Assembly: GCF_027594745.1 (NCBI RefSeq)
Contig: NZ_CP110854.1
Location: 3,613,501 to 3,677,500 of the forward strand
Direction: 5' to 3'
DNA length: 64,000 nt
Source of the DNA: Saprospira grandis
Lineage (GTDB): Bacteria > Bacteroidota > Bacteroidia > Chitinophagales > Saprospiraceae
The notes under the pieces are model-generated. The model was not told the origin of the DNA. It saw nothing but the letters and a program-made list of their open reading frames with translations, and made no database searches. This document shows positions 16,985 through 25,558 of the stretch, one piece after another. Each line of letters begins with the position of its first letter. Position 1 is the stretch's first letter. The position numbers and the translations under genes are program-made.

Positions 16985-17395
16985 TTAGAGCTGTTTTAAC
17001 CAGTCAATCGCTTTTTCTTCATTGGTGAAAAGCCTAGTTTCTTGATCTCCTTTTAGGGTGCCTAAGACAAAATTCCCAAGCATTTTAGAAAGTTGGCTAG
17101 AGGTAATTAGTGCAGTACCTTTAATATAAGGAGAGAAGCTTTTTGCTTCTGCACTACGCATATACTCTCTAGTCTCTTTAGCAATTCTTCGCACTTTAGA
17201 AAAATCGACAAGTATTTTTAAGGGCCTGTTTTCTTGAATAGACAGCTCTTTTAAGTAGAGATAACTGCTTTTCATATGCTCTAATTCTAAGGGAACATTT
17301 TCTTGTTCTGAATTTAAGTATATGAAATTATCGGCTGTTCTATAGTATTTTGTTGGGCCAATAGTTTTGAGTAGTTCTAGCTGTTTGTTGTTCAT
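16985..17395 (-). CDS. Small STAS/SEC14-like protein (paralogue family, member A)
   Basis: A 136-residue cytosolic protein of a family with eight members in this window. Shared signs are a central strand ILVDFSKVRRIAKETREYM, a segment GTALITSSQLSKMLGNFVLG and the C-terminal motif TRLFTNEEKAIDWLKQL. These resemble the small SpoIIAA/STAS-like proteins common in Bacteroidota. The function is unknown; a role in anti-sigma or polarity signalling is only a guess from the fold. The gene lies between an RsbR-like gene and a second family member, all on the minus strand. Confidence 0.7.
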   Translation of the reverse strand: MNNKQLELLKTIGPTKYYRTADNFIYLNSEQENVPLELEHMKSSYLYLKELSIQENRPLKILVDFSKVRRIAKETREYMRSAEAKSFSPYIKGTALITSSQLSKMLGNFVLGTLKGDQETRLFTNEEKAIDWLKQL

Positions 17396-17482
17396 CAGAC
17401 TTTTTAGTATTGTTCAAGGGCCGAAACTAATGAAATCATTTCATTAGAATAATGAACTAACTGTTAATTTTAGGCTAATCCT

Positions 17483-17890
17483 TTAGAGCTGTTTTAGCCA
17501 GTCAATCGCTTTTTCTTCATTGGTAAAAAGCTTGAGATTATAGTCCTTTACTACCGAAAGTAAAACATTACCTAGTAGCCTAGATATAGAGTTTTCTATC
17601 ACTAGGGCAATGCCTTTGCTGTAAGGCGCAAAAGCTTTTACCTGCTCACTCCTTAGATGATGCCTAGCCTTAATAGGCAACTGCTTGAGCGCACTAAAGT
17701 TAATGAGTATGCAAAGCGGTTCTCCTTTTTTAGAGGAGTACTCTTGAAAGAAAAGTAGGGTGTTGCTAATATCTTCAGCAGATATTTTGGGGCTGCTGTC
17801 GGTAAATTTACCCTGAAGAATTTTATTTGGCCGCAGATAGTAATCTATAGGCCCGATAGATTTTAGGCGGATGAGTTCTTCTGTCATCAT
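17483..17890 (-). CDS. Small STAS/SEC14-like protein (member B)
   Basis: About 135 residues, closely related to member A: both end in LFTNEEKAIDWLKQL and share a start like ELIRLKSIGPIDYY. The middle is CILINFSALKQLPIKARHHL and ALVIENSISRLLGNVLLSV. The start is placed at the tandem ATGs 17885-17890 by alignment with member A; an ATG at 17929 and a TTG at 17962 would add an AT-rich leader. The 3' ends of members A and B are almost identical in DNA, indicating recent duplication or gene conversion. Confidence 0.68.
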   Translation of the reverse strand: MMTEELIRLKSIGPIDYYLRPNKILQGKFTDSSPKISAEDISNTLLFFQEYSSKKGEPLCILINFSALKQLPIKARHHLRSEQVKAFAPYSKGIALVIENSISRLLGNVLLSVVKDYNLKLFTNEEKAIDWLKQL

Positions 17891-17965
17891 AATTATTTGG
17901 GGATTGATGTTCTTTCCACTAATGTACATTTTTTTAAATAAAAAAATAGTATTTGTTGCCAAGCA

Positions 17966-18002
17966 TAAAAAAAGACTCGAAACTATTGCTTCGAGCCTTT
18001 TT
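17966..18002. terminator. Terminator downstream of fcl
   Basis: CTCGAA pairs with TTCGAG around an 8-nt loop, with A7 on the left and T5 on the right. It lies 3' of the fcl-gmd operon on the minus strand, beyond GC-rich element 6. Confidence 0.65.
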
Positions 18003-18039
18003 GGACCATAAAGTTTAATATTCCCTTAAGCTTTTGCGA

Positions 18040-18196
18040 AGGCCGACCGAAGGGAGGCCTGGCCTAGCGATGTGTAGGGGTGGCCGAAGGCCAGACCGAG
18101 CTTTTTGAGCAAAGCGAAAAAAGCGAAGGGCCGAGCAGACCTGCGAGCCCCGAAACGTAGCGCCGCAAGGCGTAGCCGCAGCGGAGGCCCCAAAAC
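18040..18196 (-). repeat. GC-rich structured element, copy 6 (-)
   Basis: Reverse backbone GGGCCGAGCAGACCTGCGAG at about 18131. Slots are a TTTTTTGAGCAAAGCGAAAAAA-like stem and GGCCGAAGGCC; the head is CGCCGCAAGGCGTAGC with GGAGGCCCC. Confidence 0.8.
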
Positions 18197-18219
18197 AACA
18201 ATAATAAACAGCGGCCTAA

Positions 18220-19125
18220 TTACTTTCGGATCTGCGGATAATTTTCCTCAAACCAGCTAATCGTTTTCTTTAGGCCCTCATAAACGGGCGTAAATTGAAA
18301 GTCGGGCAGCAGCGAACGAATTTTACTGTTATCGCTGGGTTTGCGAAACTGCCCATCGGGCTTGTCGCTTTGCCAAATGAGCTTACCCTTAAAGTTTAAG
18401 AGCTCGACAATCATCTCGACCATTTCTTTGATAGAGACCTCCTCGGAAGTAGAGAAAATCAAAGGTTCGGCCTCGGTATAATTGCTGACCGCCCAATCAC
18501 TCAGCTGTGCCACATCTTCTGAAAAAATGAACTCTCTGAGCGGTTTGCCCGATCCCCAAACCGATAAATCTTCGCCTTTTTCACGGGCCAAAAAGCAGCG
18601 ATGAATGAGAGCAGGCACCACATGCCCATTCTCCAAATCAAAGAGGTCGTTGGGCCCATAAATATTGGTGGGAATGACCGAAATATACTCCAAACCATAC
18701 TGCTCCCGATAGGCCTGCAACTGCACATCGACCATGCGTTTGGCATAGGCATAGGCGTCATTAGAGCGGTGTGGGGGACCCAAATGGATCTTTTGCGGAT
18801 CGAGAGGATAACTCACTTGGTCGGGAAACACACAGGTGGACAAAAAGGCTAGTAAGCGCTTGGTTCCATGCAGGCGAGCGGCCTCAATAACATGGGTGTT
18901 CATCAAAACATTTTCCCGAAAGAAATCTCCTTTTTGGTGCATATTGGCCCAAACTCCACCCACCTTAGCGGCGGTATGAATGACCTCCTCGGGCTTTTCT
19001 TTTTCAAAAAAGGCATTAACGGCCTGCCAATCGCCCAAATTGCAATCTTTACGGCCAATTTTTAGGTCGGCCGGAATAGCAGAACCCACCATGCCCGTGC
19101 CGCCAGTCACTAATCGTTTTGCCAT
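18220..19125 (-). CDS. fcl: GDP-L-fucose synthase
   Basis: A 301-residue short-chain dehydrogenase-type epimerase/reductase that converts GDP-4-keto-6-deoxy-mannose to GDP-L-fucose. The NADP-binding motif is VTGGTGMVGSAI at residues 6-17. The catalytic triad is Ser in FLSTCVFP (near 95) and YAYAKRM (Tyr and Lys near 125-129), with family markers HTAAKVGGVWAN, IPTNIYGPND and GSGKPLREFIFSEDVA. The length is normal. It follows gmd with a 3-bp gap, so the two act as one pathway unit supplying fucose for surface glycans. Confidence 0.95.
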   Translation of the reverse strand: MAKRLVTGGTGMVGSAIPADLKIGRKDCNLGDWQAVNAFFEKEKPEEVIHTAAKVGGVWANMHQKGDFFRENVLMNTHVIEAARLHGTKRLLAFLSTCVFPDQVSYPLDPQKIHLGPPHRSNDAYAYAKRMVDVQLQAYREQYGLEYISVIPTNIYGPNDLFDLENGHVVPALIHRCFLAREKGEDLSVWGSGKPLREFIFSEDVAQLSDWAVSNYTEAEPLIFSTSEEVSIKEMVEMIVELLNFKGKLIWQSDKPDGQFRKPSDNSKIRSLLPDFQFTPVYEGLKKTISWFEENYPQIRK

Positions 19126-19128
19126 AAC

Positions 19129-20124
19129 TTAATTGCGGATATTAGGATTTTTCTCATAGAAATCAAACCAGTGATCGACCATCTCGTCCATCATCTGCTC
19201 AAAGCTATATTCGGGGGTCCAGCCGAGCAATTCTTTAGCTTTGCCAGCATCTCCTTTTAGGTCGTGCAATTCTTCGGGGCGGAAATAGCGCTCAGAAGTC
19301 GTCAGCTGCGTCTCGGTATCCAACCCTAAGCGATCAAAAACATAATCGACTAGATATTGGACCGAATGCGAAATGCCCGTAGCGCAAACAAAATCATCGG
19401 CCTGCTCATGCTGCAAAATCATCCACATGGCGCGCACATAATCCTTGGCATGTCCCCAATCTCGGGTAGCCTGCGTATTGCCCAAAACCAACTTATCGGT
19501 ATAGCCCAATTTGATGCGCACCGCCTCTTTAGCCACTTTATTCGTTACAAAATTAACTCCCCGTCTAGGCGACTCATGGTTAAAAAGAATGCCATTAGAG
19601 ATATACATTTTGTAAGAGTTGCGATAATTGCGGCAGATATTATAAGAGAACACCTTGGCACAACCATAAGGCGAAACCGGGTTCATGGGCGTGGTCTCTC
19701 TTTGGTAGCCGTCGGCATCGATATTATTGCCAAACATCTCCGAAGAGCTTGCTTGATAGATGCGGGCATCGGGACAAGTTAGGCGCACGGCCTCCAGCAA
19801 ATTCAGAGTACCCATACCTGTCACCTGAGCGGTATAAATAGGCTGGTCAAAGCTAATGCGAACATGAGATTGGGCGGCCAAATTATAGATTTCGCAGGGC
19901 TGGGCCTTTTGCAAAACCTGAATCAGCGAGGCCATATCGAGCATATCGGCATAAGCCAATTTTAGGCGCTCGTGTCCATAAATATCATTGAGGCGATAGG
20001 TTTGATTTTCGGCAACAGAATTTCGCTTGAGGATTCCCCAAACTTCATAACCTTTATCAAGGAGAAACTCGGCCAAATAGGAGCCGTCTTGTCCGTTAAT
20101 ACCCGTAATTAATGCTTTTTTCAT
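19129..20124 (-). CDS. gmd: GDP-mannose 4,6-dehydratase
   Basis: A 331-residue enzyme that dehydrates GDP-D-mannose to GDP-4-keto-6-deoxy-D-mannose. The Rossmann motif is ALITGINGQDGSYLAEFL at residues 4-21. YNLAAQSHVRISFDQP, QASSSEMFGN, PYGCAKVFSYNICRNYRNSY (catalytic Tyr/Lys), FNHESPRRG and TRDWGHAKDYVRAMW are diagnostic of Gmd. It is upstream of fcl in the same operon and preceded by a glycosyltransferase gene 17 bp away. Confidence 0.96.
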   Translation of the reverse strand: MKKALITGINGQDGSYLAEFLLDKGYEVWGILKRNSVAENQTYRLNDIYGHERLKLAYADMLDMASLIQVLQKAQPCEIYNLAAQSHVRISFDQPIYTAQVTGMGTLNLLEAVRLTCPDARIYQASSSEMFGNNIDADGYQRETTPMNPVSPYGCAKVFSYNICRNYRNSYKMYISNGILFNHESPRRGVNFVTNKVAKEAVRIKLGYTDKLVLGNTQATRDWGHAKDYVRAMWMILQHEQADDFVCATGISHSVQYLVDYVFDRLGLDTETQLTTSERYFRPEELHDLKGDAGKAKELLGWTPEYSFEQMMDEMVDHWFDFYEKNPNIRN

Positions 20125-20141
20125 GAGACGCTAACTTAACT

Positions 20142-20897
20142 TTAGTGTGAAATTTTACCTCTTTTGATGGCCTGCCCAAAGATCTGAACATGCTCCCATA
20201 GGGTGGGGAAGAGGCCAAAATGCTGGCGAAGAATATGGAATCGCTCAATCAGAGAAGCTCTGCGGTTTCTGGCCGAGAGTCCCCCTTTGAGAAAGGAACA
20301 AAGTACCGTTTCGGTATCTCGAAAGCTTTTGGCTTGTTGGAGCGTACGGATCGACCAATCGAGATCGGCCACTAGGCCATAATCCTCAAAGCGGTAATCG
20401 GTCCAAATATCTTTATGCGGAAACATGGCCTGATGGCAGATCACCATTCCATTCCGAAAGCTTTTCCAGCTCAGCTCCTCTGGCGAGGGATGCTGTTTAT
20501 GCCAAGGAATTTCGGTCCCGGCTTCATCCAGTACTTTCACTCGGCCATAGACAAAATCCTCATTTTGTCCAGCCGCAAAAGCTTGGCTGAGGGTAGTGGG
20601 TTCTAGGGCCAGATCGCCAGCATGCAAAAACCAGACATAATCGCCAGTGGCGTGCTTCATGCCCTTATTCATGGCATCATAATTATTTTTGTCTGGCTCC
20701 GAGAGCAAAAAATCCACCTGCTCCCCATATTGCTCTACAATCTTTAGCGTATTATCCTTACTTCCCCCATCAATAATGAGGTATTCCATATTGGGATAAT
20801 CCTGCGCCGCCACCGATTCCATGGTTTGGGCCAAAACCGCTTCGCAATTATAAGCTACGGTAACAATAGATATTTTGGGTAGTTCCTTCTTTTCCAA
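20142..20897 (-). CDS. Family 2 glycosyltransferase (WcaA-like)
   Basis: A 251-residue cytosolic GT-A fold transferase using a nucleotide sugar. The N-terminus is ISIVTVAYNCEAVLAQTMES and the donor-binding segment EYLIIDGGSKDNTLKIVEQY. The motif SEPDKNNYDAMNKGMKHA is the usual SExDxGIYDAMNKG with Lys-Asn-Asn in place of the glycine, and DYVWFLHAGDL is the metal-binding stretch. It is the first gene of a GT2-gmd-fcl operon, so it may transfer a fucose- or mannose-derived sugar; the acceptor is unknown. Confidence 0.88.
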   Translation of the reverse strand: MEKKELPKISIVTVAYNCEAVLAQTMESVAAQDYPNMEYLIIDGGSKDNTLKIVEQYGEQVDFLLSEPDKNNYDAMNKGMKHATGDYVWFLHAGDLALEPTTLSQAFAAGQNEDFVYGRVKVLDEAGTEIPWHKQHPSPEELSWKSFRNGMVICHQAMFPHKDIWTDYRFEDYGLVADLDWSIRTLQQAKSFRDTETVLCSFLKGGLSARNRRASLIERFHILRQHFGLFPTLWEHVQIFGQAIKRGKISH

Positions 20898-20986
20898 ATG
20901 TTCGCTGTATTAGATTCTCGCAAATGTAAGAAGCCCTAAGCATAAGTAGGGGAGAAATGCCTAAAATATTTTGTGGGGGAGGGATT

Positions 20987-21150
20987 TGGGGCCTCCGCCT
21001 CGCTTCGCTCGTCGGCGCTACGGTCCGCAGCTCGCTGCTCGCTCGGCCCTGCGGCAGCAAAGCTGCCTTGGTCTGCGGCTTTGCCGCACTGCTCCCCATC
21101 GCTAGGCCGTTTGGCCTTCGGCCATGGCGGCTTTGCCGCCTGCCATTCAT
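20987..21150 (+). repeat. GC-rich structured element, copy 7 (+)
   Basis: Head GGGGCCTCCGCC, backbone CTCGCTCGGCCCTGCGG at about 21036, then slots GGCAGC-AAA-GCTGCC and GCGGC-TTT-GCCGC, and tail hairpins GGCC-TTC-GGCC and GGCGGC-TTT-GCCGCC. Confidence 0.8.
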
Positions 21151-21316
21151 CGCCTAGGGACAAGCCCCTAGGCTAATCCCATGGAGTCAGCCCTAAAGGG
21201 CCTCAACTGCTTATATAATTGGCCTTGCTCATCTGTTTTTGCAGAGAAGGGCCATATCCAAAGGCCCTCGCAGAGGGCTGTCTAAAAAAGCTAGCCTAGG
21301 GGCTTGTCCCTAGGCG
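21151..21316 (+). mobile_element. MITE-like inverted-repeat element, copy a
   Basis: A 166-bp unit with terminal inverted repeats based on CGCCTAGGGACAAGCCCC. Its interior shares AGCCCTAAAGGGCCTCAA and GGGCCATATCCAAAGGCCCT with the copies near 38.6 kb and 61.2 kb. There is no ORF inside. It is non-autonomous if mobile. Confidence 0.6.
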
Positions 21317-21339
21317 GCAAAAAGGGGCGCACACAAGAT

Positions 21340-21775
21340 TTTAATATTAGTCCCTCAACTTTTTCTTGTTAGTTATGAAGGGAGGGAAAGAGATAATAGA
21401 GAAGAAGCCTTTTTAGAACTAGTCAGTTTTGGGGCCATGGGCTGAAGCCCATGCTTGTGGGCCTATGCAAACCGGCAGGCTAAAGCCCTTCTTTGCTGGA
21501 AAATGGAAAAAAATTTAGCTCCAAGAAAAACAACAACCATCCAACCACAACCGCAAAGAAAAATCCCCTCGAATGAGGGGATGACAATTTTTTCAATAGC
21601 CTAGGGCCTTGGCCCTAGGGTTCCTATGAAATTTATGGGGGAGAAAAATCAAACTACCGAAGAAAAAATAACCCTTGTTCAAAGCGGTAGAGGATTTTAA
21701 TCCTCTCCGTACTATAGATATAGAATGGGGTTGTTGTATGGCTGTAGGTTTCAACCTACAGTTAAAAGGGCCGAA
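21340..21775 (+). repeat. Palindrome-rich intergenic island 2
   Basis: No gene was seen. It contains one ATTAGTCCCTCAACTTTTTC tag (21346), a CATGGGC-TGAA-GCCCATG palindrome, a CCCCTCGAATGAGGGG palindrome near 21567, a CCTAGGGCCTTGGCCCTAGG palindrome near 21600 and an ACTGTAGGTTGAAACCTACAG-like palindrome near 21742. It lies between GC-rich elements 7 and 8. Confidence 0.7.
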
Positions 21776-21912
21776 GGCCCGTCGGCCTAGGGATGGAAAA
21801 GGGGGCGGCGAAGCCGCAGACCAAGCAAAATGAGCGTAGCGAATTTTGCGAAGGGCCGAGCAGACCTGCGAGCCCTGACACAGCCCGGCCGCCAAAGGCG
21901 GCAGGCCCCTAA
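21775..21912 (-). repeat. GC-rich structured element, copy 8 (-)
   Basis: Reverse backbone GGGCCGAGCAGACCTGCGAG at about 21858. One slot holds AAAATGAGCGTAGCGAATTTT; the head hairpin is GGCCGCCAAAGGCGGC. Confidence 0.8.
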
Positions 21913-21917
21913 AAAAA

Positions 21918-22877
21918 CTACTTCAAAATGCCCAAATGCAAAATGCGGCCACCAGAACTATTGACCGGACTGACGCTTTTGCCAATAATAATACCCGCCT
22001 GCGGAGCGCGATATTCTGCAATGCGATCGCCAAAGATATTTTCCTGATGCGCAATGAGCTGCCCCTTTTCAATATAATCGGTCACTTTGGGGTGAACATG
22101 CAAAAGCCCGCCCTTGCGGGTGTAAATCCATTTGGAGGACTGACAAACGGGAATGTTGGCCCCCTCCTGAGATTCATAGGCATGATCGAACATATTGAGC
22201 ATGGCCAAAACATTGTAAACGCCCTCCAGACTTTGGGCAATAATGGCGGGCTGAAATACATTGGGGTTGCCCAACTCTAAGGTGATGGCGGGAATCCCAA
22301 TCGCCTCGGCCGCCCCTCTTAAGGTGCCATTGACGGCGGGGTTGTGTAAGATAATCTGCGGGTTCTGCCGACGAGCCATTTCAGCACTGACCTGATTGCT
22401 CATGTCGGCCCGAATGTAATAGGAGTTGATGCGGCCAAAACTAGCCGTATGAAAATCAACGAGATAATCGACCTGTTCCACAAATTTGTGGAAAAAAGCA
22501 TAGGCGTAGGCCTGACTCACATTGCCCCGAGCTTTGCCCGGCATAATGTGGTTGAGGTCTACATTGTCCTGAAACCGACGGCGTTTTCGGAGAAAAGAGG
22601 GAATATTGACCACAGGCGCAGCCAAAATGGTCCCAGAAAGTTGGCTGGGATCGAGCTCTCTAAATAGTTGCTGAATTACGGGAATCCCGTTAATCTCATT
22701 GCCATGAATGGCCGAACTTAGGCCCAATATAGGCCCAGGCTTGGCGCCCTGCGCCACAAAAATGGGAATAGACAAAGGGTCGCCAAAGCCATCGGAGGTA
22801 AGGCTGAGCCAAAAGCGGTAGATCTTCCCTTTTTCCAGAAGATCCAAATCGATTTGCTTGATTTTAGCTGCTTTCAT
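21918..22877 (-). CDS. Succinylglutamate desuccinylase / aspartoacylase-family zinc deacylase
   Basis: A 319-residue metallo-carboxypeptidase-fold protein. The zinc site is SSAIHGNEINGIP (His and Glu near residues 59-62) with the distal His in LVDFHTASFGR (near 146). The catalytic Glu is probably in AITLELGNPN (near 213). RKRRRFQDNVDLNH is the Arg-rich substrate-binding stretch. Relatives hydrolyse N-acyl amino acids or peptide-like amides. It is the last gene of a three-gene operon with two ATP-grasp ligases, overlapping the previous stop by one base, so it probably processes or recycles their amide product. The substrate is unknown. Confidence 0.85.
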   Translation of the reverse strand: MKAAKIKQIDLDLLEKGKIYRFWLSLTSDGFGDPLSIPIFVAQGAKPGPILGLSSAIHGNEINGIPVIQQLFRELDPSQLSGTILAAPVVNIPSFLRKRRRFQDNVDLNHIMPGKARGNVSQAYAYAFFHKFVEQVDYLVDFHTASFGRINSYYIRADMSNQVSAEMARRQNPQIILHNPAVNGTLRGAAEAIGIPAITLELGNPNVFQPAIIAQSLEGVYNVLAMLNMFDHAYESQEGANIPVCQSSKWIYTRKGGLLHVHPKVTDYIEKGQLIAHQENIFGDRIAEYRAPQAGIIIGKSVSPVNSSGGRILHLGILK

Positions 22878-23845
22878 TAAATAGAATCAAAGTAGTGAAT
22901 AAGTCCCTCTATCGTATCGTTTAGGGCCGCTGCTCCCGCAGGAGCAATGCCACCAATACTCAAGGTGTTGAGTTCGGACAGTAGGCGCTGGCCATCTGCC
23001 CCCATTAGGGTGTCGAGCCCATACAATAAGATGCCTTTTTCCTGAAGAATAGGGTGGAGGGCGGCCACCATGGCTTTTTCTTCGGGGCTGGCCTGGCTGG
23101 CTTCGGCATGTCCGCCCTGTGCCACATTGCACATCCAAGAATCTTTGGCCGGAAAACGCAGGGCGGCCGTAATAATTTGGCCATTACAAACGACAATGCG
23201 CTTGTCGCCCTCGGCCACTCGCTGCATATATTCCATGCCCAGATAATCGAGCTCCTTTTGTTGGCTGGCCCATTCGGCATAGGGTTGCTTGTTGTTGCCC
23301 TCCCAAACATAATCGTCGAGAATGCGCAAAACGCCCTGCCCGCCATAGTTGAGCAAAGGCTTGAGCACAATCGGAAAGCGAGCCTTAAAGGCCTCTAATT
23401 CTGCCAAAGAGCGAATTCTTGCCATTGGCGGGCAATGCTCGGCAATCTCTAGCAAAAAAGCTTTGGAGCTGGTTTGCAAAATCCCCGAGGGGCGGTTAAT
23501 AATTCGTTCTTCTGGAAAAACCTGCCCCAACCACTCCAAAAAACCATCGGCTAGGGGGCGGGGCAGACGAAGAAAGATAAAATCGTAATCACTCAATTGG
23601 CCCGAAAAGCTAGGCGCAAAACAGCTTTGGTCCTCCCTAAAGGCAAAGTCCGCCTTTACTTCGGCCAGCTGCAGTTGCTGGCTACTCATCTGATAGAAAA
23701 AAGGGGCATTTTGGGCCAAGGCTCTACTCGCTAGATGCACCGCCGCTACCTTAGGATGTTGGCTAAGGGTTTGGGCCAAACCATAAAGAGAGTTGGTCGC
23801 TGTATGGCGACTAGGATCCGTGAGGATGAGGATTTTATAAGACAT
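22877..23845 (-). CDS. ATP-grasp ligase, glutathione-synthetase/RimK-like
   Basis: A 322-residue ATP-grasp enzyme similar to GshB and RimK. Motifs include INRPSGILQTSSKAFLLEI, PIVLKPLLNYGGQGV (ATP-binding Lys and Gly loop near residue 175), GDKRIVVCNGQII, and the metal-binding LLSELNTLSIGGI near residue 300. The reaction expected is ATP-dependent peptide or amide bond formation between a carboxylate and an amine. It starts 3 bp after the 481-residue gene and overlaps the deacylase start, so the three are translationally coupled. True glutathione synthesis is unlikely without gshA nearby; a small-molecule or peptide tag is an alternative. Confidence 0.82.
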   Translation of the reverse strand: MSYKILILTDPSRHTATNSLYGLAQTLSQHPKVAAVHLASRALAQNAPFFYQMSSQQLQLAEVKADFAFREDQSCFAPSFSGQLSDYDFIFLRLPRPLADGFLEWLGQVFPEERIINRPSGILQTSSKAFLLEIAEHCPPMARIRSLAELEAFKARFPIVLKPLLNYGGQGVLRILDDYVWEGNNKQPYAEWASQQKELDYLGMEYMQRVAEGDKRIVVCNGQIITAALRFPAKDSWMCNVAQGGHAEASQASPEEKAMVAALHPILQEKGILLYGLDTLMGADGQRLLSELNTLSIGGIAPAGAAALNDTIEGLIHYFDSI

Positions 23846-23848
23846 AGA

Positions 23849-25294
23849 TTAGTGTAGAATTTGGTTGAGGAGCTGGCTGTCGTTGTTTAGCGATTCAAAT
23901 AGCTTTGTACGCATCCGCCCTTTGCTGTTGAGTAGTGTGCTGGCCATTTTATCAATGGCAATCATAGAAAGTGTGGTCTGAATGTAGGCTTCAATCAAGT
24001 CATCTAGACCTATCCCCAGTTTATTAAAGTCTCTGCGGTCCATCAAAATCAAACGGTTGGTGTCGCTGTCCCAACCCCCATCTTCTCGCTTGATTGAGAG
24101 GTTGGTGCCTAGCATACCCCAAGAGTCGGTCCCATCAATGAGTTCTTGAGCCAAGGGGAGGGCCGCCCGACGAGCATAGACGCAAAGCGGGCGAATTCCA
24201 TCTGCAGTGGCCTGAACCATTACGCGAAGATCAGCCACAAAGCTTTGTCCTTTGGCATTGGGTAGGGTGCCCACATGATAGAGTTTTCCCAATTTACTGG
24301 TGGAGCTCCAGTTGTAGTTGCCAATCAAGCTCTGTACAATAAATTGATCGTATTCAAATTCTAGCTTCATGAAATCATCTAGCTCTTTTTGGCTCACAAT
24401 GGTATAAACGCCCTGCCCCGCATTGCTATAAGGCACCTTGATCACGGCTTGTCCACCTAGTTTGCGGACCCAAAGCGGAATCTCATTCTTAGAGACATCC
24501 CAAATGGTTTCGGGCGTAAGGATATTGAGGCCCGAATCGGCAATTTCTGAGTTGTAAATGTCGTAGGCTTTGGCGGCCACCATTTTGTTGCGTCCACCAG
24601 CCAAACAGGCAATAGACGGATTGAGAATTTTGGTCTTGCTATAAATCGGCAGACGGTCCCAAGGCCGCTGAGTGAGGTAGCGGAAAGCCGCCCGAATGGG
24701 CTGCCAGTTGCCCGCTTCATCTCGAACTTCCATTTGGGCATCTACAAAACGAACCGAGGGATCGGGATCGTCTTTGGGAAAAGCCACATAATAGACCTTT
24801 TCTTGCATCACATCGGCCATAGCGGCGGCATAGCCAGAGGCTTCCATGGGGTTTTTGTCATAAACAACGGCCAAACCTCCCTTTACTTTTCCTCTTTTGA
24901 GTAGGGGGGCAAAGGTTTTTTCCATGAGTAAACGATAACCGCCTTGCTCCTGAAAATCATCGGTCAGGGGCATAGATTTTTGGCCAGAGGGACAAGAGTT
25001 GGTCTCAATCACCACCATTTTGCGGTTCCCCTTTTCGGTAGTCACATGAATGAGGTCGGCCCCCGCCCAGCGAAATTGCTGCGGCTGATAGTTGAGAATA
25101 GTGCGCAAGCTATCGTAGCTTACTTTGGGGTGAATATGGCAATAGCGTCTTAAAATCCGCTCCTGATCTAAGTTCAAAAAGAAATTCACCATAGGGTGAA
25201 TGGTCGCATTTAATGCTTTGGGATACCAGTGCTTGTCGGCTTCAAAATGGCCGGGCTGAATAATTTGGGCAGCTTGGCTTTTGGGTATAGACAT
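23849..25294 (-). CDS. Large ATP-grasp-like ligase (function unknown)
   Basis: A 481-residue cytosolic protein, first in the operon. Probable ATP-grasp elements are VVIETNSCPSGQKSMPL near residue 95, GGQAVIKVPYSNAGQGVYTI near 280 (Lys plus glycine-rich loop), YDQFIVQSLIGNYNWSSTS and ADLRVMVQATADGIRPL near 360. The order suggests an unusual or rearranged ATP-grasp fold rather than a standard RimK. With the GshB-like ligase and the deacylase it resembles the amidoligase neighbourhoods proposed to make novel peptide-like metabolites. Assignment is by motif and context and is moderate. Confidence 0.6.
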   Translation of the reverse strand: MSIPKSQAAQIIQPGHFEADKHWYPKALNATIHPMVNFFLNLDQERILRRYCHIHPKVSYDSLRTILNYQPQQFRWAGADLIHVTTEKGNRKMVVIETNSCPSGQKSMPLTDDFQEQGGYRLLMEKTFAPLLKRGKVKGGLAVVYDKNPMEASGYAAAMADVMQEKVYYVAFPKDDPDPSVRFVDAQMEVRDEAGNWQPIRAAFRYLTQRPWDRLPIYSKTKILNPSIACLAGGRNKMVAAKAYDIYNSEIADSGLNILTPETIWDVSKNEIPLWVRKLGGQAVIKVPYSNAGQGVYTIVSQKELDDFMKLEFEYDQFIVQSLIGNYNWSSTSKLGKLYHVGTLPNAKGQSFVADLRVMVQATADGIRPLCVYARRAALPLAQELIDGTDSWGMLGTNLSIKREDGGWDSDTNRLILMDRRDFNKLGIGLDDLIEAYIQTTLSMIAIDKMASTLLNSKGRMRTKLFESLNNDSQLLNQILH

Positions 25295-25433
25295 ATCTTA
25301 ATGAGGGAATTAGATGCAATTTGTCTTGAATTGCAGCATGAAGTAATGATTTCCGCATTGAAGATGCAGCTTTTCCCCTAAAGTCAAATTTTTTTGCCCT
25401 TTTTTTTGAAAATGTTTTTTTAAGTGCTGTTTT

Positions 25434-25558
25434 TGGGGCCTCCCGCAGCAAGCTGCGGGCGCTACGTTTCAGGGCTCGCAGCTCTGCTCGGCCCTGCGGC
25501 CTGACGGCCTTGGTCTGCGGCTTCGCCGCCCCCTTTCACATCGCTAGGCCGCTCAACA
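25434..25558 (+). repeat. GC-rich structured element, copy 9 (+)
   Basis: Head hairpin CCCGCAGC-AA-GCTGCGGG, backbone CTCTGCTCGGCCCTGCGG at about 25473, slots GGCCTGACGGCC and GCGGC-TTC-GCCGC. It lies upstream of the ATP-grasp operon. Confidence 0.8.

Noticed and set aside
21918..25294. A classical glutathione or RiPP operon.
   Set aside because: No gshA and no precursor peptide gene was seen around the three genes.
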